From: an archaeon
Lineage (GTDB): Archaea > Nanobdellota > Nanobdellia > Woesearchaeales > GW2011-AR9
Assembly (NCBI GenBank): GCA_023259115.1
Contig: JAHFQW010000002.1
Coordinates: 1-39,359, forward strand
Reading direction: 5' to 3'
Length of the DNA: 39,359 nucleotides
Positions 31,514 through 39,359 of this stretch are shown piece by piece. Position numbers and translations under genes: made by a program. The stretch's first letter is position 1; the number at the start of each line of letters is the position of its first letter. Below the pieces are notes generated by a model. It did not search any database, was not told where the DNA came from, and saw only the letters and a list, made by a program, of their open reading frames with translations.

Positions 31514-33148
31514 ATGTCAAACAATCAACAACCATATCAACCCATTTTTATCTTGCCTGAGGATACGAAGCGTACAACGGGCAAAGATGCGCAACGTAAT
31601 AATATTGCGGCAGCGAAAGCGGTAGCGCAGACAGTTAGAACAACACTTGGTCCAAAAGGGATGGATAAGATGATTGTGGATAGTATGGGTGATGTGATTG
31701 TGACAAATGATGGGGTGACGATTTTGCGGGAGATGCAAATTGAACATCCGGCGGCGAAGATGGTGGTTGAGATTGCCAAGACCCAAGAAGAAGTGATTGG
31801 GGATGGTACGACGACGGCAGTGGTATTAGCGGGTGAGTTGTTGAAGAAAGCAGAGGAGTTATTGGATCAGAATATCCATCCAACTGTTTTAACAAAAGGG
31901 TATCGTATTGCAGAGGGAGAAGCGCAACGTATTTTACGTAGTATTGGTCAGAGAGTTGGTTCTGATAAGAAGGATATATTTCGACAGATTGCACTCACCG
32001 CTATGACAGGGAAAGGCGCGGAAGCAAATAAAGAGGTATTATCTGATTTAATTGTGCAGGCAGTGCTGAGGGTAGTAGATGAGAAAGATGGTGTATGTAT
32101 TGTACATAAAGATGATATTAAAGTTGAGAAAAAAGTAGGTGAAGGAACAGATAAGAGTGTGTTAATTGAGGGGATTGTGTTAGATAAAGAACGAGTGCAT
32201 CCGATGATGCCGGAAAGAGTAGAAGGAGCAAAAGTAGCGTTGCTTGATGCGGCATTGGAGATTAAGAATACGGAAATTGATGCAAAGATTCAGATAACTG
32301 ATCCTATGCAGCTGCAGTCTTTTTTAGATCAAGAGGAGAAAACGCTGCTGGAGATGGTGCGCAAAGTTAAGCAGAGTGGTGCGAGAGTATTATTTTGTCA
32401 GCGAGGGGTGGATGATTTGGCACAGCATTTTCTAGCTAAAGAGGGAATATTGGCAACACGGCGAGTGAAGAAGAGTGATATGGAGAAGTTGGCACGAGCA
32501 ACGGGGGGGAAGATTGTGAGTAGTTGGAAAGAGCTGAATGCTTCAGATTTAGGATTTGCAGGAGTGGTTAGGCAAGAGAAGATTGCAGAAGAAGAGATGT
32601 TGTTTGTAGAGCAGTGTTTGAATCCTAAAGCAGTTACGTTGCTGGTGTGCGGTGGAACAGAACATGTGGCGGAAGAAATTAAACGAGCGGTGGTTGATGC
32701 GATTGGTGATTTGAGCACCGTTTTACGTGAAGGATTTGTGGTTGCAGGAGCGGGTGCGGCGGAGATGGAAGTGGCACAAGGACTGAGGCGATTTATGGTG
32801 ACGCTTTCTGGACGTGAGCAATTGGCGGTAGAGGCGTATGCGGAAGCGATGGAAGTGATTCCTAGGACACTTGCAGAGAATGCAGGTTTAGATCCACTCG
32901 ACGTGCTTGTGAAGTTACGCGCAGCGCATGATAAAGGTCAGAAGTGGGCGGGAATTAATGTGTTTACCGGAGAGGTTATGGATGCGTGGGAAGCAGGTGT
33001 GCTTGAGCCGTTGAAGATTAAAACACAGGCGCTTTCATCTGCCACAGAAGTTGCGGAGATGATTTTGCGTATTGATGATGTGATTATGGGTGGATCTGCG
33101 AAGGGAATGCCTCGACAGACACCAGGGATGGGAATGGAGGGGATGTGA
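31514..33148 (+). CDS. thsA: Group II chaperonin (thermosome subunit)
   Basis: The 544-residue protein is a CCT/thermosome-family chaperonin: [31 protein letters not shown] (ATP-binding), [24 protein letters not shown] and [15 protein letters not shown] are all present, and the C-terminus has the Gly/Met-rich GMGMEGM tail. It folds proteins in an ATP-driven double ring in the cytoplasm. The start at 31514 fits the family and has GGAGG upstream. It may support folding of clients for the J-type proteins of the window, but no direct link is seen. Confidence 0.96.
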   Translation: MSNNQQPYQPIFILPEDTKRTTGKDAQRNNIAAAKAVAQTVRTTLGPKGMDKMIVDSMGDVIVTNDGVTILREMQIEHPAAKMVVEIAKTQEEVIGDGTTTAVVLAGELLKKAEELLDQNIHPTVLTKGYRIAEGEAQRILRSIGQRVGSDKKDIFRQIALTAMTGKGAEANKEVLSDLIVQAVLRVVDEKDGVCIVHKDDIKVEKKVGEGTDKSVLIEGIVLDKERVHPMMPERVEGAKVALLDAALEIKNTEIDAKIQITDPMQLQSFLDQEEKTLLEMVRKVKQSGARVLFCQRGVDDLAQHFLAKEGILATRRVKKSDMEKLARATGGKIVSSWKELNASDLGFAGVVRQEKIAEEEMLFVEQCLNPKAVTLLVCGGTEHVAEEIKRAVVDAIGDLSTVLREGFVVAGAGAAEMEVAQGLRRFMVTLSGREQLAVEAYAEAMEVIPRTLAENAGLDPLDVLVKLRAAHDKGQKWAGINVFTGEVMDAWEAGVLEPLKIKTQALSSATEVAEMILRIDDVIMGGSAKGMPRQTPGMGMEGM

Positions 33149-33231
33149 TTTTTTCTTTTTTGATGAAATGAGGTGGTTTTTCGTTGTGGGATGACAAAAG
33201 CTTTTTAACGTTGTGTGATTTGATTTATAGT

Positions 33232-34710
33232 ATGGGGTTTGCAAAGTTACAAGTGATTGTGCGTTTTTTTCTGTTATTTTTTATGGTCTATGGGTTGATG
33301 GCAGGAGGGGTTGTTGCGTTGTTGATGGGATTTTTGGCGTTTATTTTATCGGTGTGTAGTGTGATGTATGAGCGTTATTTTGTGTCAGGTGAGGAATTGA
33401 TGGATACACAGAGTAAAATGAGGTCTTTTTTACATCCGGTGCTTGATAAGTTAGGTGTGTTTTTGTTGTTTTTCTTGTTTTGGTGGGTGGGTTTATTTTC
33501 GGGATGGGTGATGATTGTTTTGTTGTTATGTGAGGTGTTTGTTAACCGGTTTCGATGGCTGGGGGCGAGATTTGCTGTGCTATTGCCGGCAGATAGGTAT
33601 ACGCTGCGAAAGAGATGGCTGACCTATTTGCTATTGTTTATGCTCTTTTTAGAGGGTGTGTTGTTAGTATTGCCTGAGAAGTTATATCTATTGTATGTGG
33701 TTGATGTGTTGGTGATCGTACTTACATTTATTTTAGTGGTGCTTTGTGTTTTTTCGATTTTGTTTATGACGTATGCCTATGGTAGAGCGCTGCGGGAGCG
33801 TATTAAGAGTGGGAAAGAAGTGCATGTTGATTCTTTGTTGGTGTTAGTTAATCCACGTTCTCGAGGGTATCGTGATATATATCGGAGACGGTTACTTAAG
33901 AAATTTATACGTCGTCGTCGGGCTAAAGTTATTTATCTGACTAATGAAGATAATATGTTTGGGCGATGGAAGAAGGAAATTACACGGTTTAATCATATTA
34001 TTATTGCGGGGGGGGATGGGACATTTGAGAGTGCGATTAATGATCCTCTTTTACGCAAGAAGAGTTTAGGTTTCTTTCCCATGGGTGCGGGTAATGCATT
34101 TTATTCTTATTTTTACAAAGGAAAGAAGTTTGAGTATTTGTGTTCTGAGTTTTTATTTCGAGAAGTTGAACTGGATGTGATGCAGGTGGAGTGGGATACG
34201 GGTAAGAAGCAGACGTTTTTTACAAGTGTAGGGTTGGATGCGGAGCTGTTGTCGTTGAGTCTTGAGAGAACTTCGCATGGATTTTGGAATTATTTTGTGG
34301 CAGGCACGCGTATTTTTTTTAAACGGGGGGTGAACTATGGTTTGATGTGTTGGGTGGATGGACGGAAGTATGTGTGGAAAAATGGGATCAATTTGACAAT
34401 TTCCAAGATTCCGTATTATGGCTTTGGTATGCGTTCGATTGTTGATTTTGTTGGTTCAGATGATGGACAATTATATGGGTTGGCGTGCGTGAATACGCAT
34501 GCGGCCGTTTTTAATAAATTGTTGAGGGCATGGGCGTTATTGTTGGCGCAGTTAGGGATTGCAAAATCGCCACTGCTTTCATTGAGAGGGAGAGAGTTTG
34601 TGGTTACAGGCGGTGTGGCGTTTCCATTACAGGCAGGAGGAGAATTTTTAGGATTTACGAAGCGGGCGAGATTTAAGATTGTGCGCAAGCAGAGGGTGTT
34701 GATGGTGTGA
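33232..34710 (+). CDS. Membrane protein fused to a diacylglycerol/sphingosine kinase-type domain
   Basis: The 492-residue protein has two parts. The first 190 residues hold about six hydrophobic helices with a layout like CDP-alcohol phosphatidyltransferases, including FLHPVLDKLG comparable to the FGxxLDPxADK segment, but the DGxxAR motif is absent, so this part looks catalytically dead. The second part is a DAGK-type kinase domain: LLVLVNPRSRG (about 204-213), the IIIAGGDGTFESA nucleotide motif (GGDGT near 260) and FFPMGAGNAF. It would phosphorylate a lipid alcohol at the membrane. The longer TTG start at 33184 is rejected because CTTTTTAA at 33203-33210 is a TATA box about 25 bases before ATG 33232. 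The Nudix gene follows closely. Confidence 0.83.
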   Translation: MGFAKLQVIVRFFLLFFMVYGLMAGGVVALLMGFLAFILSVCSVMYERYFVSGEELMDTQSKMRSFLHPVLDKLGVFLLFFLFWWVGLFSGWVMIVLLLCEVFVNRFRWLGARFAVLLPADRYTLRKRWLTYLLLFMLFLEGVLLVLPEKLYLLYVVDVLVIVLTFILVVLCVFSILFMTYAYGRALRERIKSGKEVHVDSLLVLVNPRSRGYRDIYRRRLLKKFIRRRRAKVIYLTNEDNMFGRWKKEITRFNHIIIAGGDGTFESAINDPLLRKKSLGFFPMGAGNAFYSYFYKGKKFEYLCSEFLFREVELDVMQVEWDTGKKQTFFTSVGLDAELLSLSLERTSHGFWNYFVAGTRIFFKRGVNYGLMCWVDGRKYVWKNGINLTISKIPYYGFGMRSIVDFVGSDDGQLYGLACVNTHAAVFNKLLRAWALLLAQLGIAKSPLLSLRGREFVVTGGVAFPLQAGGEFLGFTKRARFKIVRKQRVLMV

Positions 34711-34721
34711 AGGTGATGACT

Positions 34722-35180
34722 ATGGATAGATATGCATTTCAATATTGTCAGAAGATGGTGGTGTTTTCAAAAGAAGGGAAGAGAGTGCTGTTATGTAAGA
34801 GGAAAGGGGAGAGAGATTATGAGGGTATATTTTCGTTTATAGGTGGCAAGATGGAAGTAAAAGATAGAAGTATTATTGAAGGATTACGACGTGAAAAAAA
34901 TGAAGAAGTGGGTAGATTGTTTAAGGTTAAAATATATCCTACGTTTGTTACACAAGCTTTTTTTCGCAAGAGCGATGGGAATTCTATGGTGTTACCTCAT
35001 TATTATGCCCAACATGTTTCTGGGAAAGTTAAGTTGAATGAAGAATATTCAGATTATCAATGGGTAGGGTTGAAAGATTTAGAGAAATTTGAGCCAAAAA
35101 TTCCTACAGTTCCTGCGATGGTTGCGCAGTTAATACGTCTGAAAAAAATCATGAAAAATGAAGAATATATCGTTTTGTAA
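34722..35180 (+). CDS. Nudix hydrolase
   Basis: A 152-residue single Nudix domain: strand RVLLCKRKGE, FSFIGGKMEVKD and the Nudix box ending REKNEEVG (residues about 41-65), in which the second half is canonical and the first has Asp instead of Glu and one extra residue. It probably hydrolyses a nucleoside diphosphate derivative such as an oxidised nucleotide; the substrate is not defined. AGGTGA directly upstream of 34722 is the ribosome binding site; 34716 is an alternative start. It is 11 bases after the lipid-kinase-like gene and likely in its operon. Confidence 0.86.
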   Translation: MDRYAFQYCQKMVVFSKEGKRVLLCKRKGERDYEGIFSFIGGKMEVKDRSIIEGLRREKNEEVGRLFKVKIYPTFVTQAFFRKSDGNSMVLPHYYAQHVSGKVKLNEEYSDYQWVGLKDLEKFEPKIPTVPAMVAQLIRLKKIMKNEEYIVL

Positions 35181-35187
35181 TGGGAAG

Positions 35188-35280
35188 TTTTTTATAGTAG
35201 GGGTTGTTTTTGATAGTATAATGATGAATTTAACACGTCGAGTCGCTATTGCTCGTGACTTTCAGCGAGCTGAAAGAGTT
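35188..35280 (+). other. Promoter-driven, hairpin-rich stretch of unknown nature
   Basis: A TATA-like TTTTTATAG at 35188-35196 is followed, near the expected start site, by ATGATGA (35221-35227) and by two mutually exclusive hairpins: GCTCG (35251-35255) with CGAGC (35266-35270), or CTTTCAG (35259-35265) with CTGAAAG (35270-35276). No coding frame of note is present. It could be a small RNA or a structured leader; the name is withheld. Confidence 0.25.
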
Positions 35281-35332
35281 GATTGTCTTCACTGTTTTGA
35301 ATAAATGTAGTTTTAACTCTGTATTCTTTTTA

Positions 35333-35349
35333 GGAAAGGTTTTTAAAAG
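35333..35349 (+). promoter_or_regulatory. TATA box of tRNA-His
   Basis: GGAAAGG followed by TTTTTAAAAG at 35340-35349, about 30 bases before the mature tRNA 5' end, is the expected BRE/TATA arrangement for an archaeal tRNA gene. Confidence 0.6.
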
Positions 35350-35374
35350 AGATATTGAACGTAGTTCTAATAAT

Positions 35375-35450
35375 GGCGGCTGTCGTACAACGGCTAGTAT
35401 AGAAGCCTGTGGAGCTTCGGAAGGGGGTTCGATTCCCCCCAGCTGCCCCA
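35375..35450 (+). tRNA. tRNA-His (anticodon GTG)
   Basis: The sequence folds into a full cloverleaf. The extra G at 35375 pairs with discriminator C, the hallmark of tRNA-His (G-1:C73). Acceptor GCGGCTG pairs with CAGCTGC; D stem GTAC with GTAT and loop with GG; anticodon stem GAAGC/GCTTC with loop CTGTGGA, anticodon GTG; T arm GGGGG-TTCGATT-CCCCC. CCA is encoded at the 3' end and a T-run follows. No intron is seen. HisS, which charges this tRNA, lies 500 bases downstream on the same strand. Confidence 0.97.
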
Positions 35451-35480
35451 TTTTTTCTTTTGATTTATTTTATTTATTTG
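35451..35480 (+). terminator. T-tract after tRNA-His
   Basis: Immediately after CCA the plus strand reads six T, C, four T and further T-rich bases, a plausible archaeal terminator for the tRNA transcript. Confidence 0.5.
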
Positions 35481-35594
35481 TATATCATCATTGGTAGTTT
35501 TTACTTTACTGTTTATTTCTAATGTTTTTTTTTGAATAGATTAGTTAAAAAATATAAAATAATGCCGACGGGCTTAGTACGTGGAGAAGGAAAC

Positions 35595-35879
35595 ATGTCA
35601 GATGATAAATTTTATATTATGGATTTAGCGGAAACAAAATATGATTTATTTCAAGAATTACTTCGAAAGAATAATCTGAAACAGACCGACTTGCCGGAAC
35701 GTTTATCTCTGGTGATGCAAGAGTATTCTGGATGGAGATGTATCTCAAAGAGTATTTTATTTCGGGATACGTTGAAAGAATATGCTTCAATGGTTCCTTT
35801 GAAGGATGATGCTAAAAGAGAATTAGAATGGTTGGTTAATGCCTCTACTCTCTCTGAACTTCAAGAGAGACCCAATTAA
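35595..35879 (+). CDS. Small protein of unknown function between tRNA-His and hisS
   Basis: The 94-residue protein is helical and charged (KYDLFQELLRKNNLKQTDL.., DDAKRELEWLVNAS) with no membrane segment and no motif I know. ATG 35595 was chosen over upstream in-frame TTG 35532 and ATG 35562 because GGAGAAGG stands just before it. It lies between tRNA-His and HisS on the same strand, 73 bases ahead of hisS. Confidence 0.6.
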   Translation: MSDDKFYIMDLAETKYDLFQELLRKNNLKQTDLPERLSLVMQEYSGWRCISKSILFRDTLKEYASMVPLKDDAKRELEWLVNASTLSELQERPN

Positions 35880-35952
35880 TTGTTAGGCTTAATTCAAGAG
35901 AAACTCGAATACAAAGATTAATAAAACAAAAAATATTTAGGAGGATATTATT

Positions 35953-37230
35953 ATGGCAGATATACAAACGGCAAAGGGGGTTCGAGATATACCTCCCGTT
36001 GAGAAGGCACTTAAGAATAAGGTGGTTAATGTACTAACAAGTGTATTTGAGTTGTATGGGTTTCGACCACTAGAGACACCTATTTTGGAACGATATGAGA
36101 CGTTATCCGCGAAGTTTGCGGCAGGCGAGGTGAGCGATGCGTTGAAAGAGACGTTTAGACTTACAGATCAAGGGGAGCGAGCGTTAGGATTACGATTTGA
36201 TTTGACAGTGCCACTTGCTCGTTATGTGGCGATGAATCCAACGTTGAAGATGCCATTTAAACGGTATGAATTGGGTCAAGTGTTTCGAGATGGACCGGTT
36301 CGGTTGGGGAGGTATCGGGAGTTTTGGCAGTGTGATGTGGATACGATTGGGTCTACGTCAATGCTGGCAGATGCGGAAGTGCTTGCAGTAGTGAGTCGAG
36401 TTTTTTCTAAATTGGGTTTAGATGTGGTGGTGAAGGTAAGCAATCGTAGGGTGTTGAATGGTATTTTGGTTGAGGCGGGGGTGACTGATTGTGAGAGAGC
36501 AATTATTGCCATTGATAAGTTGGATAAGATTGGGGTGAGTGGTGTTTCCAAAGAGTTGAGCGAGAGAGGATTTAGCGCGAAACAGATTGAGGGAATTTTT
36601 AAGTTTGTGAAAGAAGGGGTGTCGCTCAAAGAGTTGCAAAAAGGAGTTAAGAATGCGGAAGCAGTTGAGGGGTTGAAGGAATTGGAAGAGTTATTTTTGT
36701 ATTTGAATTCGATGGGTGTTACGAATGTGCTGTTTGATGTTTCGCTGGCACGAGGGTTAGCGTATTACACGGGAACGGTGTATGAAGCGGTGCTGCGCAA
36801 TGGTGTGTTTAGGGGATCGCTGGCAGGTGGTGGACGATGGGATAACATGATTGGGAATTTTATGGGTTCGAAATTACAAGTTCCAGCTGTTGGTGTGGCG
36901 TTTGGATTGGAACCAATTATGGATGTACTTAAGATGGAGCAAAAAGTGTTGGGAGAGAGTGTGGTTCAAGTGTATGTATTACCTATTGGTGTGGTGCAGG
37001 AAGGACTTATGATTGTTGAACAGTTGAGGGCAAAAGGAATTCCAGCTGAAGTGTGTTTGGGTAAGAAAGGGGTGTCGAAAAATTTGGATTATGCGTCGGC
37101 GCTGGGTGTTCCTTACGTTGTGATGGTTGGTGAGGATGAGCTAAAACAGAAGAAAGTGAAATTACGAGATATGAAAACAGGGACGGAGCAGTTGTTGACG
37201 GTGAATGAGGTTGTGAAGAAGTTGAAATGA
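35953..37230 (+). CDS. hisS: Histidyl-tRNA synthetase
   Basis: Class II synthetase of 425 residues attaching His to tRNA-His. Motif 1 region ETPILERYE, motif 2 FRDGPVRLGRYREFWQCDVD, the histidine-specific ARGLAYYTGTVYEA and motif 3 GVAFGLEPIMD are all present. The C-terminal anticodon-binding domain starts near residue 330 (VQVYVLPIG). The length is normal. GGAGGAT lies six bases before the ATG, a strong ribosome binding site. The adjacent tRNA-His gene is its substrate. Confidence 0.96.
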   Translation: MADIQTAKGVRDIPPVEKALKNKVVNVLTSVFELYGFRPLETPILERYETLSAKFAAGEVSDALKETFRLTDQGERALGLRFDLTVPLARYVAMNPTLKMPFKRYELGQVFRDGPVRLGRYREFWQCDVDTIGSTSMLADAEVLAVVSRVFSKLGLDVVVKVSNRRVLNGILVEAGVTDCERAIIAIDKLDKIGVSGVSKELSERGFSAKQIEGIFKFVKEGVSLKELQKGVKNAEAVEGLKELEELFLYLNSMGVTNVLFDVSLARGLAYYTGTVYEAVLRNGVFRGSLAGGGRWDNMIGNFMGSKLQVPAVGVAFGLEPIMDVLKMEQKVLGESVVQVYVLPIGVVQEGLMIVEQLRAKGIPAEVCLGKKGVSKNLDYASALGVPYVVMVGEDELKQKKVKLRDMKTGTEQLLTVNEVVKKLK

Positions 37231-37397
37231 ATTCGTCGAGATTGAAAGTATTTGGGTATCTTTTTATTGTTTTATTATTTTTAAATATGCTGTTGTTTGC
37301 GCTGCGCAAGATTACGGGTGTGGTATTTTGGAGCATAATTTTAGTGGGAGCGATTATGGCGTTTTGGGTGGTACCCAGAGTGAGGGCAAAGGAGTGA
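37227..37397 (+). CDS. Small two-helix membrane protein
   Basis: A 56-codon frame whose ATG overlaps the hisS stop (ATGA). It encodes two hydrophobic segments (about 9-25 and 31-49) joined by a short basic loop (ALRKITG), with a basic C-terminus. No family is recognised. The overlap with hisS indicates translational coupling, so it is probably real despite its size. It was identified by reading the sequence after hisS. Confidence 0.6.
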   Translation: MNSSRLKVFGYLFIVLLFLNMLLFALRKITGVVFWSIILVGAIMAFWVVPRVRAKE

Positions 37398-37444
37398 GGA
37401 TTTTTGTGTGAGTATCTTTATTAAGTACTCTTATTTTATTTAAC

Positions 37445-38083
37445 ATGATGGTTGTGAGCAAATTTATTGATATAGTACTACATGTTGATACCTATTTAGG
37501 GAGTATTATTTTACAGTATGGCATAGTGACGTATGGGTTGTTGTTTTTGGTTATTTTTGTGGAGACGGGGCTTGTAGTTATGCCCTTTTTACCTGGTGAT
37601 TCGTTGTTATTTACAGCGGGAGCGTTTGCGGGGCTTGGGGTGTTGAGACTGTGGGTGTTGTTGTTGGTGTTGATGGCGGCGGCGATTTTAGGTGATACAG
37701 TGAATTATGGAATAGGACGTTATTTAGGCGTGAGGATGTTTGAGAAGAGACATTTGATTAAAAAAGAATATCTGGAGAAGACCAATGAGTTTTATGAAAA
37801 GCATGGCAAGAAGACGATTATTCTGGCACGATTTGTGCCAATTATTCGAACATTTGCACCGTTTGTTGCGGGTGTTGGAAAGATGAGGTATTCTGAATTC
37901 TTGTTGTTTAATGTGATTGGAGGGGTGGTGTGGGTTAGTTTATTTTTACTTGGAGGCTATTTCTTTGGGAATTTAGATGTTGTTCGCAGTCATTTTTCGT
38001 TGTTTGTTTTGTTGATTATTTTTATTTCTCTTGTGCCATTGGTTTTGGAAGTTATGAGGCATAAGGTGAAGAAGCGTCAGTGA
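37445..38083 (+). CDS. DedA family (VTT domain) membrane protein
   Basis: The 212-residue protein has about five hydrophobic segments and the DedA signature: FVETGLVVMPFLPGDSLLFTAGAFAG, GDTVNYGIGRYLG, the KHGKKTIILARFVPIIRTFAPFVAG stretch with conserved Arg and Pro, and a final membrane helix. DedA proteins act as lipid or undecaprenyl-type carrier transporters (flippases) in bacteria and archaea. TATA-like CTTTATTAAG at about 37416-37426 precedes the ATG by about 25 bases, indicating a leaderless mRNA. Confidence 0.93.
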   Translation: MMVVSKFIDIVLHVDTYLGSIILQYGIVTYGLLFLVIFVETGLVVMPFLPGDSLLFTAGAFAGLGVLRLWVLLLVLMAAAILGDTVNYGIGRYLGVRMFEKRHLIKKEYLEKTNEFYEKHGKKTIILARFVPIIRTFAPFVAGVGKMRYSEFLLFNVIGGVVWVSLFLLGGYFFGNLDVVRSHFSLFVLLIIFISLVPLVLEVMRHKVKKRQ

Positions 38084-38126
38084 GAATGAGTATCAATAAG
38101 AAATATGGCTTTAATATTTTTACTTT

Positions 38127-39044
38127 TTACCATTCATCATCTTGGTGACGTGTGTATACTTTTGGTTTATCTTCAACGATCATGGAGTGTTCGAATTGGG
38201 CGACCATGCCTTTGGCGACTTCTACTAGGGGGGGGTAGGCGTGGATGATGCCATCTTGCTGTAATTGTTTTAAGCCGAGAAGAGCAATACTTTTTCCTAG
38301 AGAACGAGTAGCCCATCTGGTGGTGAAGGGTAAGCCGTTTTGGTTTTTGATTTCGGGAAAATGCAAAATTTTTTGACCGTAGAGGGATCTGGTTGAGCGT
38401 TGTGATTCGATCATGAAAATGGTTGCAGGGTTACGTTCTTTGATTAGGCCTGTGCCTTCGGTGACGAATGGTTCGATGGCGATTTGCGAGCCTGCTTGCA
38501 GTTCTGTTTTGTCTTTGTTGTTGAAACTGGGAATGGAGATGCCGCCATGCACTTTGTATTGGTCGATAGTGTGGCCGGAGAGATTACGAATGGTTTTTAA
38601 TCCGAGTGCTTGGGCTTCAGAATGTTGCGCTTCGCCGAGCTGCCAGAGTTGAGTGCCGGGGCGGACGAGTTTGATGGCGGCTTTAAGAGCATTTTGCGCG
38701 GCTTTGATATGATCTTTGTATTGATTGGAGGAACCTACTTCGATGGTCATGGCGTTATCAGCGATGTAGCCGTCGAGATGTACTCCTATATCTACTTTGA
38801 TTAGTTGGCTTTCTTCTGTGACAGATTGGTCATCTTCTGTGGGACAGTAATGTGCGGCGACGTCGTTTACGGCCATCTGGGCCCAGGCGATTTGGCCGCC
38901 AAGTTGAATTATTCTTTTTTCTGCTTCGTCCATGGCTTGTAAATATGAGAATCCTGGCTGTTGGAGTTTTTTGGCGGTTTCTCGACGTACTTGAGAGGCA
39001 ATTTTACCGGCAGTGAGGATTTTTTGGAGGGTTTGGGGGTTCAT
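38127..39044 (-). CDS. map: Methionine aminopeptidase, type II
   Basis: Type II enzyme removing initiator Met. The 305-residue protein has the metal ligands Asp in KVDIGVHLDGYIADNA (two Asp), His in NLSGHTIDQYKVHGG, Glu in IAIEPFVTEG and Glu in FEHSMIVED. The inserted helical subdomain separates it from the type I form, and its closest class is archaeal/eukaryotic. A TATA-like ATTTAATAAAC near 39073-39083 precedes the ATG at 39044. It is on the opposite strand to DedA, with a short convergent gap. Confidence 0.95.
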   Translation of the reverse strand: MNPQTLQKILTAGKIASQVRRETAKKLQQPGFSYLQAMDEAEKRIIQLGGQIAWAQMAVNDVAAHYCPTEDDQSVTEESQLIKVDIGVHLDGYIADNAMTIEVGSSNQYKDHIKAAQNALKAAIKLVRPGTQLWQLGEAQHSEAQALGLKTIRNLSGHTIDQYKVHGGISIPSFNNKDKTELQAGSQIAIEPFVTEGTGLIKERNPATIFMIESQRSTRSLYGQKILHFPEIKNQNGLPFTTRWATRSLGKSIALLGLKQLQQDGIIHAYPPLVEVAKGMVAQFEHSMIVEDKPKVYTRHQDDEW

Positions 39045-39098
39045 GATAGTTCTAGGAGTAGTTTTTGGAGACGTTTATTAAATATATCTGTTATGGAA

Positions 39099-39359
39099 TC
39101 ACGTAAGCAGCCATTTCCAGAGTGGAATATACTGGATAGTTTTCTCTTCTTTTATTTCTGTGCCTTCTTCTTCACTTGTGATAATGATTCCCTCCTGAAG
39201 ATTAAATTTATGTAACGCTTCTAGTAAACTCTTAATTTCTTCCTCTTTTCTAGCTAGAGTATAGGTAACCTGAATTGCGGTGGTGATTTTCTGTCCTTCT
39301 TTTATCACAAAATCACATTCTCCTTTTCTCTTCCAGTAATACACTTCTTTTTTATTTTG
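39099..39359 (-). CDS. C-terminal part of a DUF4143-type AAA ATPase (partial)
   Basis: The frame enters from beyond the window end and stops at 39099. The readable 86 residues (NKKEVYYWKRKGECDFVIK..QVTYTL..ALHKFNLQEGIIITSEEEG..IPLWKWLL) have the restriction-endonuclease-like end found in many archaeal/bacterial AAA ATPases with DUF4143: a beta-strand Asp (CDFVIK), Gln-Val, a helix and the terminal PLWKWLL. The P-loop part lies outside. The stretch looks intact, so it is a partial gene by position, not by decay. Confidence 0.82.
   Translation of the reverse strand, partial: QNKKEVYYWKRKGECDFVIKEGQKITTAIQVTYTLARKEEEIKSLLEALHKFNLQEGIIITSEEEGTEIKEEKTIQYIPLWKWLLT

Noticed and set aside
33184-33231. 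TTG start of the lipid-kinase-like protein
   Set aside because: A TATA box lies between it and ATG 33232, so the mRNA would not include it.
35221-35273. C/D box small RNA (ATGATGA and CTGA present)
   Set aside because: No D' box at the right distance and no terminal stem, so kept only as an unassigned structured stretch.
1-39359. CRISPR arrays, insertion sequences, rRNA and replication origin
   Set aside because: No spaced direct repeats, transposase-like protein, rRNA-like segment or Orc/Cdc6 gene with origin repeats was seen. Apart from the short leader repeats at 8208-8263, no tandem array was found.

Overview
The window is a stretch of archaeal chromosome. The evidence is the protein set: archaeal/eukaryotic-type ribosomal proteins eS1, eS19, eL31, eL33 and eL39, a group II chaperonin, Cbf5, type II methionine aminopeptidase, archaeal-type PEP carboxylase, a presenilin-like protease and a HerA-type ATPase. 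Genes are preceded by TATA boxes, and many start codons lie about 20-30 nt downstream of them, as in leaderless mRNAs; others carry GAGGTG/GGAGG ribosome binding sites. Compact spacing, many lineage-specific proteins and the secreted-protein style suggest a DPANN archaeon near Woesearchaeales/Pacearchaeales. That placement is inference.

Layout. 1-2.4 kb: a Cys-rich secreted lipoprotein and a class II glutamine amidotransferase. 2.4-8.1 kb: eS1, a metallophosphoesterase, a helical unknown, an amidohydrolase, then on the minus strand the run eS19-eL39-eL31 followed by Cbf5. eL39 is only 57 codons. 8.2-11.1 kb: three plus-strand membrane proteins; the first looks like a fused version of the next two and has tandem 11-nt repeats in its leader. 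11.1-25.5 kb: a minus-strand accessory region with two glycosyltransferases, a von Willebrand A protein and eight J-like, coiled-coil and TPR-like proteins. It is interrupted by eL33, a VapBC-like toxin-antitoxin cassette and a plus-strand HerA-like ATPase. 25.6-31.4 kb: presenilin-type protease, a degenerate receiver protein, an unknown, a metallo-beta-lactamase-fold protein, PEP carboxylase, an MNT/HEPN pair and a frameshifted methyltransferase. 31.4-39.4 kb: thermosome, a lipid-kinase-like fusion, a Nudix protein, tRNA-His, a small protein, HisS, a two-TM small protein, DedA, methionine aminopeptidase, and the C-terminus of a DUF4143-type ATPase running off the window.

The best candidate for an undescribed system is 12.4-25.5 kb. 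Five proteins end in the same module: a TPR-like helix pair followed by a terminal motif resembling AGTGSSAK.AL.RV.QKL. A diverged copy closes a double-domain glycosyltransferase. Three proteins begin with a shared WLG(E/D) segment leading into a J-like domain whose HPD motif is intact in one, HPA in another and DPD in the third. A separate J-TPR protein and a VWA protein with an intact metal site sit among them. The VWA gene and the double glycosyltransferase gene have an identical 29-bp promoter element. I infer a lineage-specific chaperone-like scaffold linked to VWA-dependent assembly and glycosylation. No DnaK, MoxR or Ter gene is present in the window, so the mechanism is open.

Both toxin-antitoxin-like cassettes have near-perfect palindromes at the promoter/start of the first gene, suggesting autoregulation. 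No rRNA, CRISPR array, insertion sequence or replication origin was recognised.
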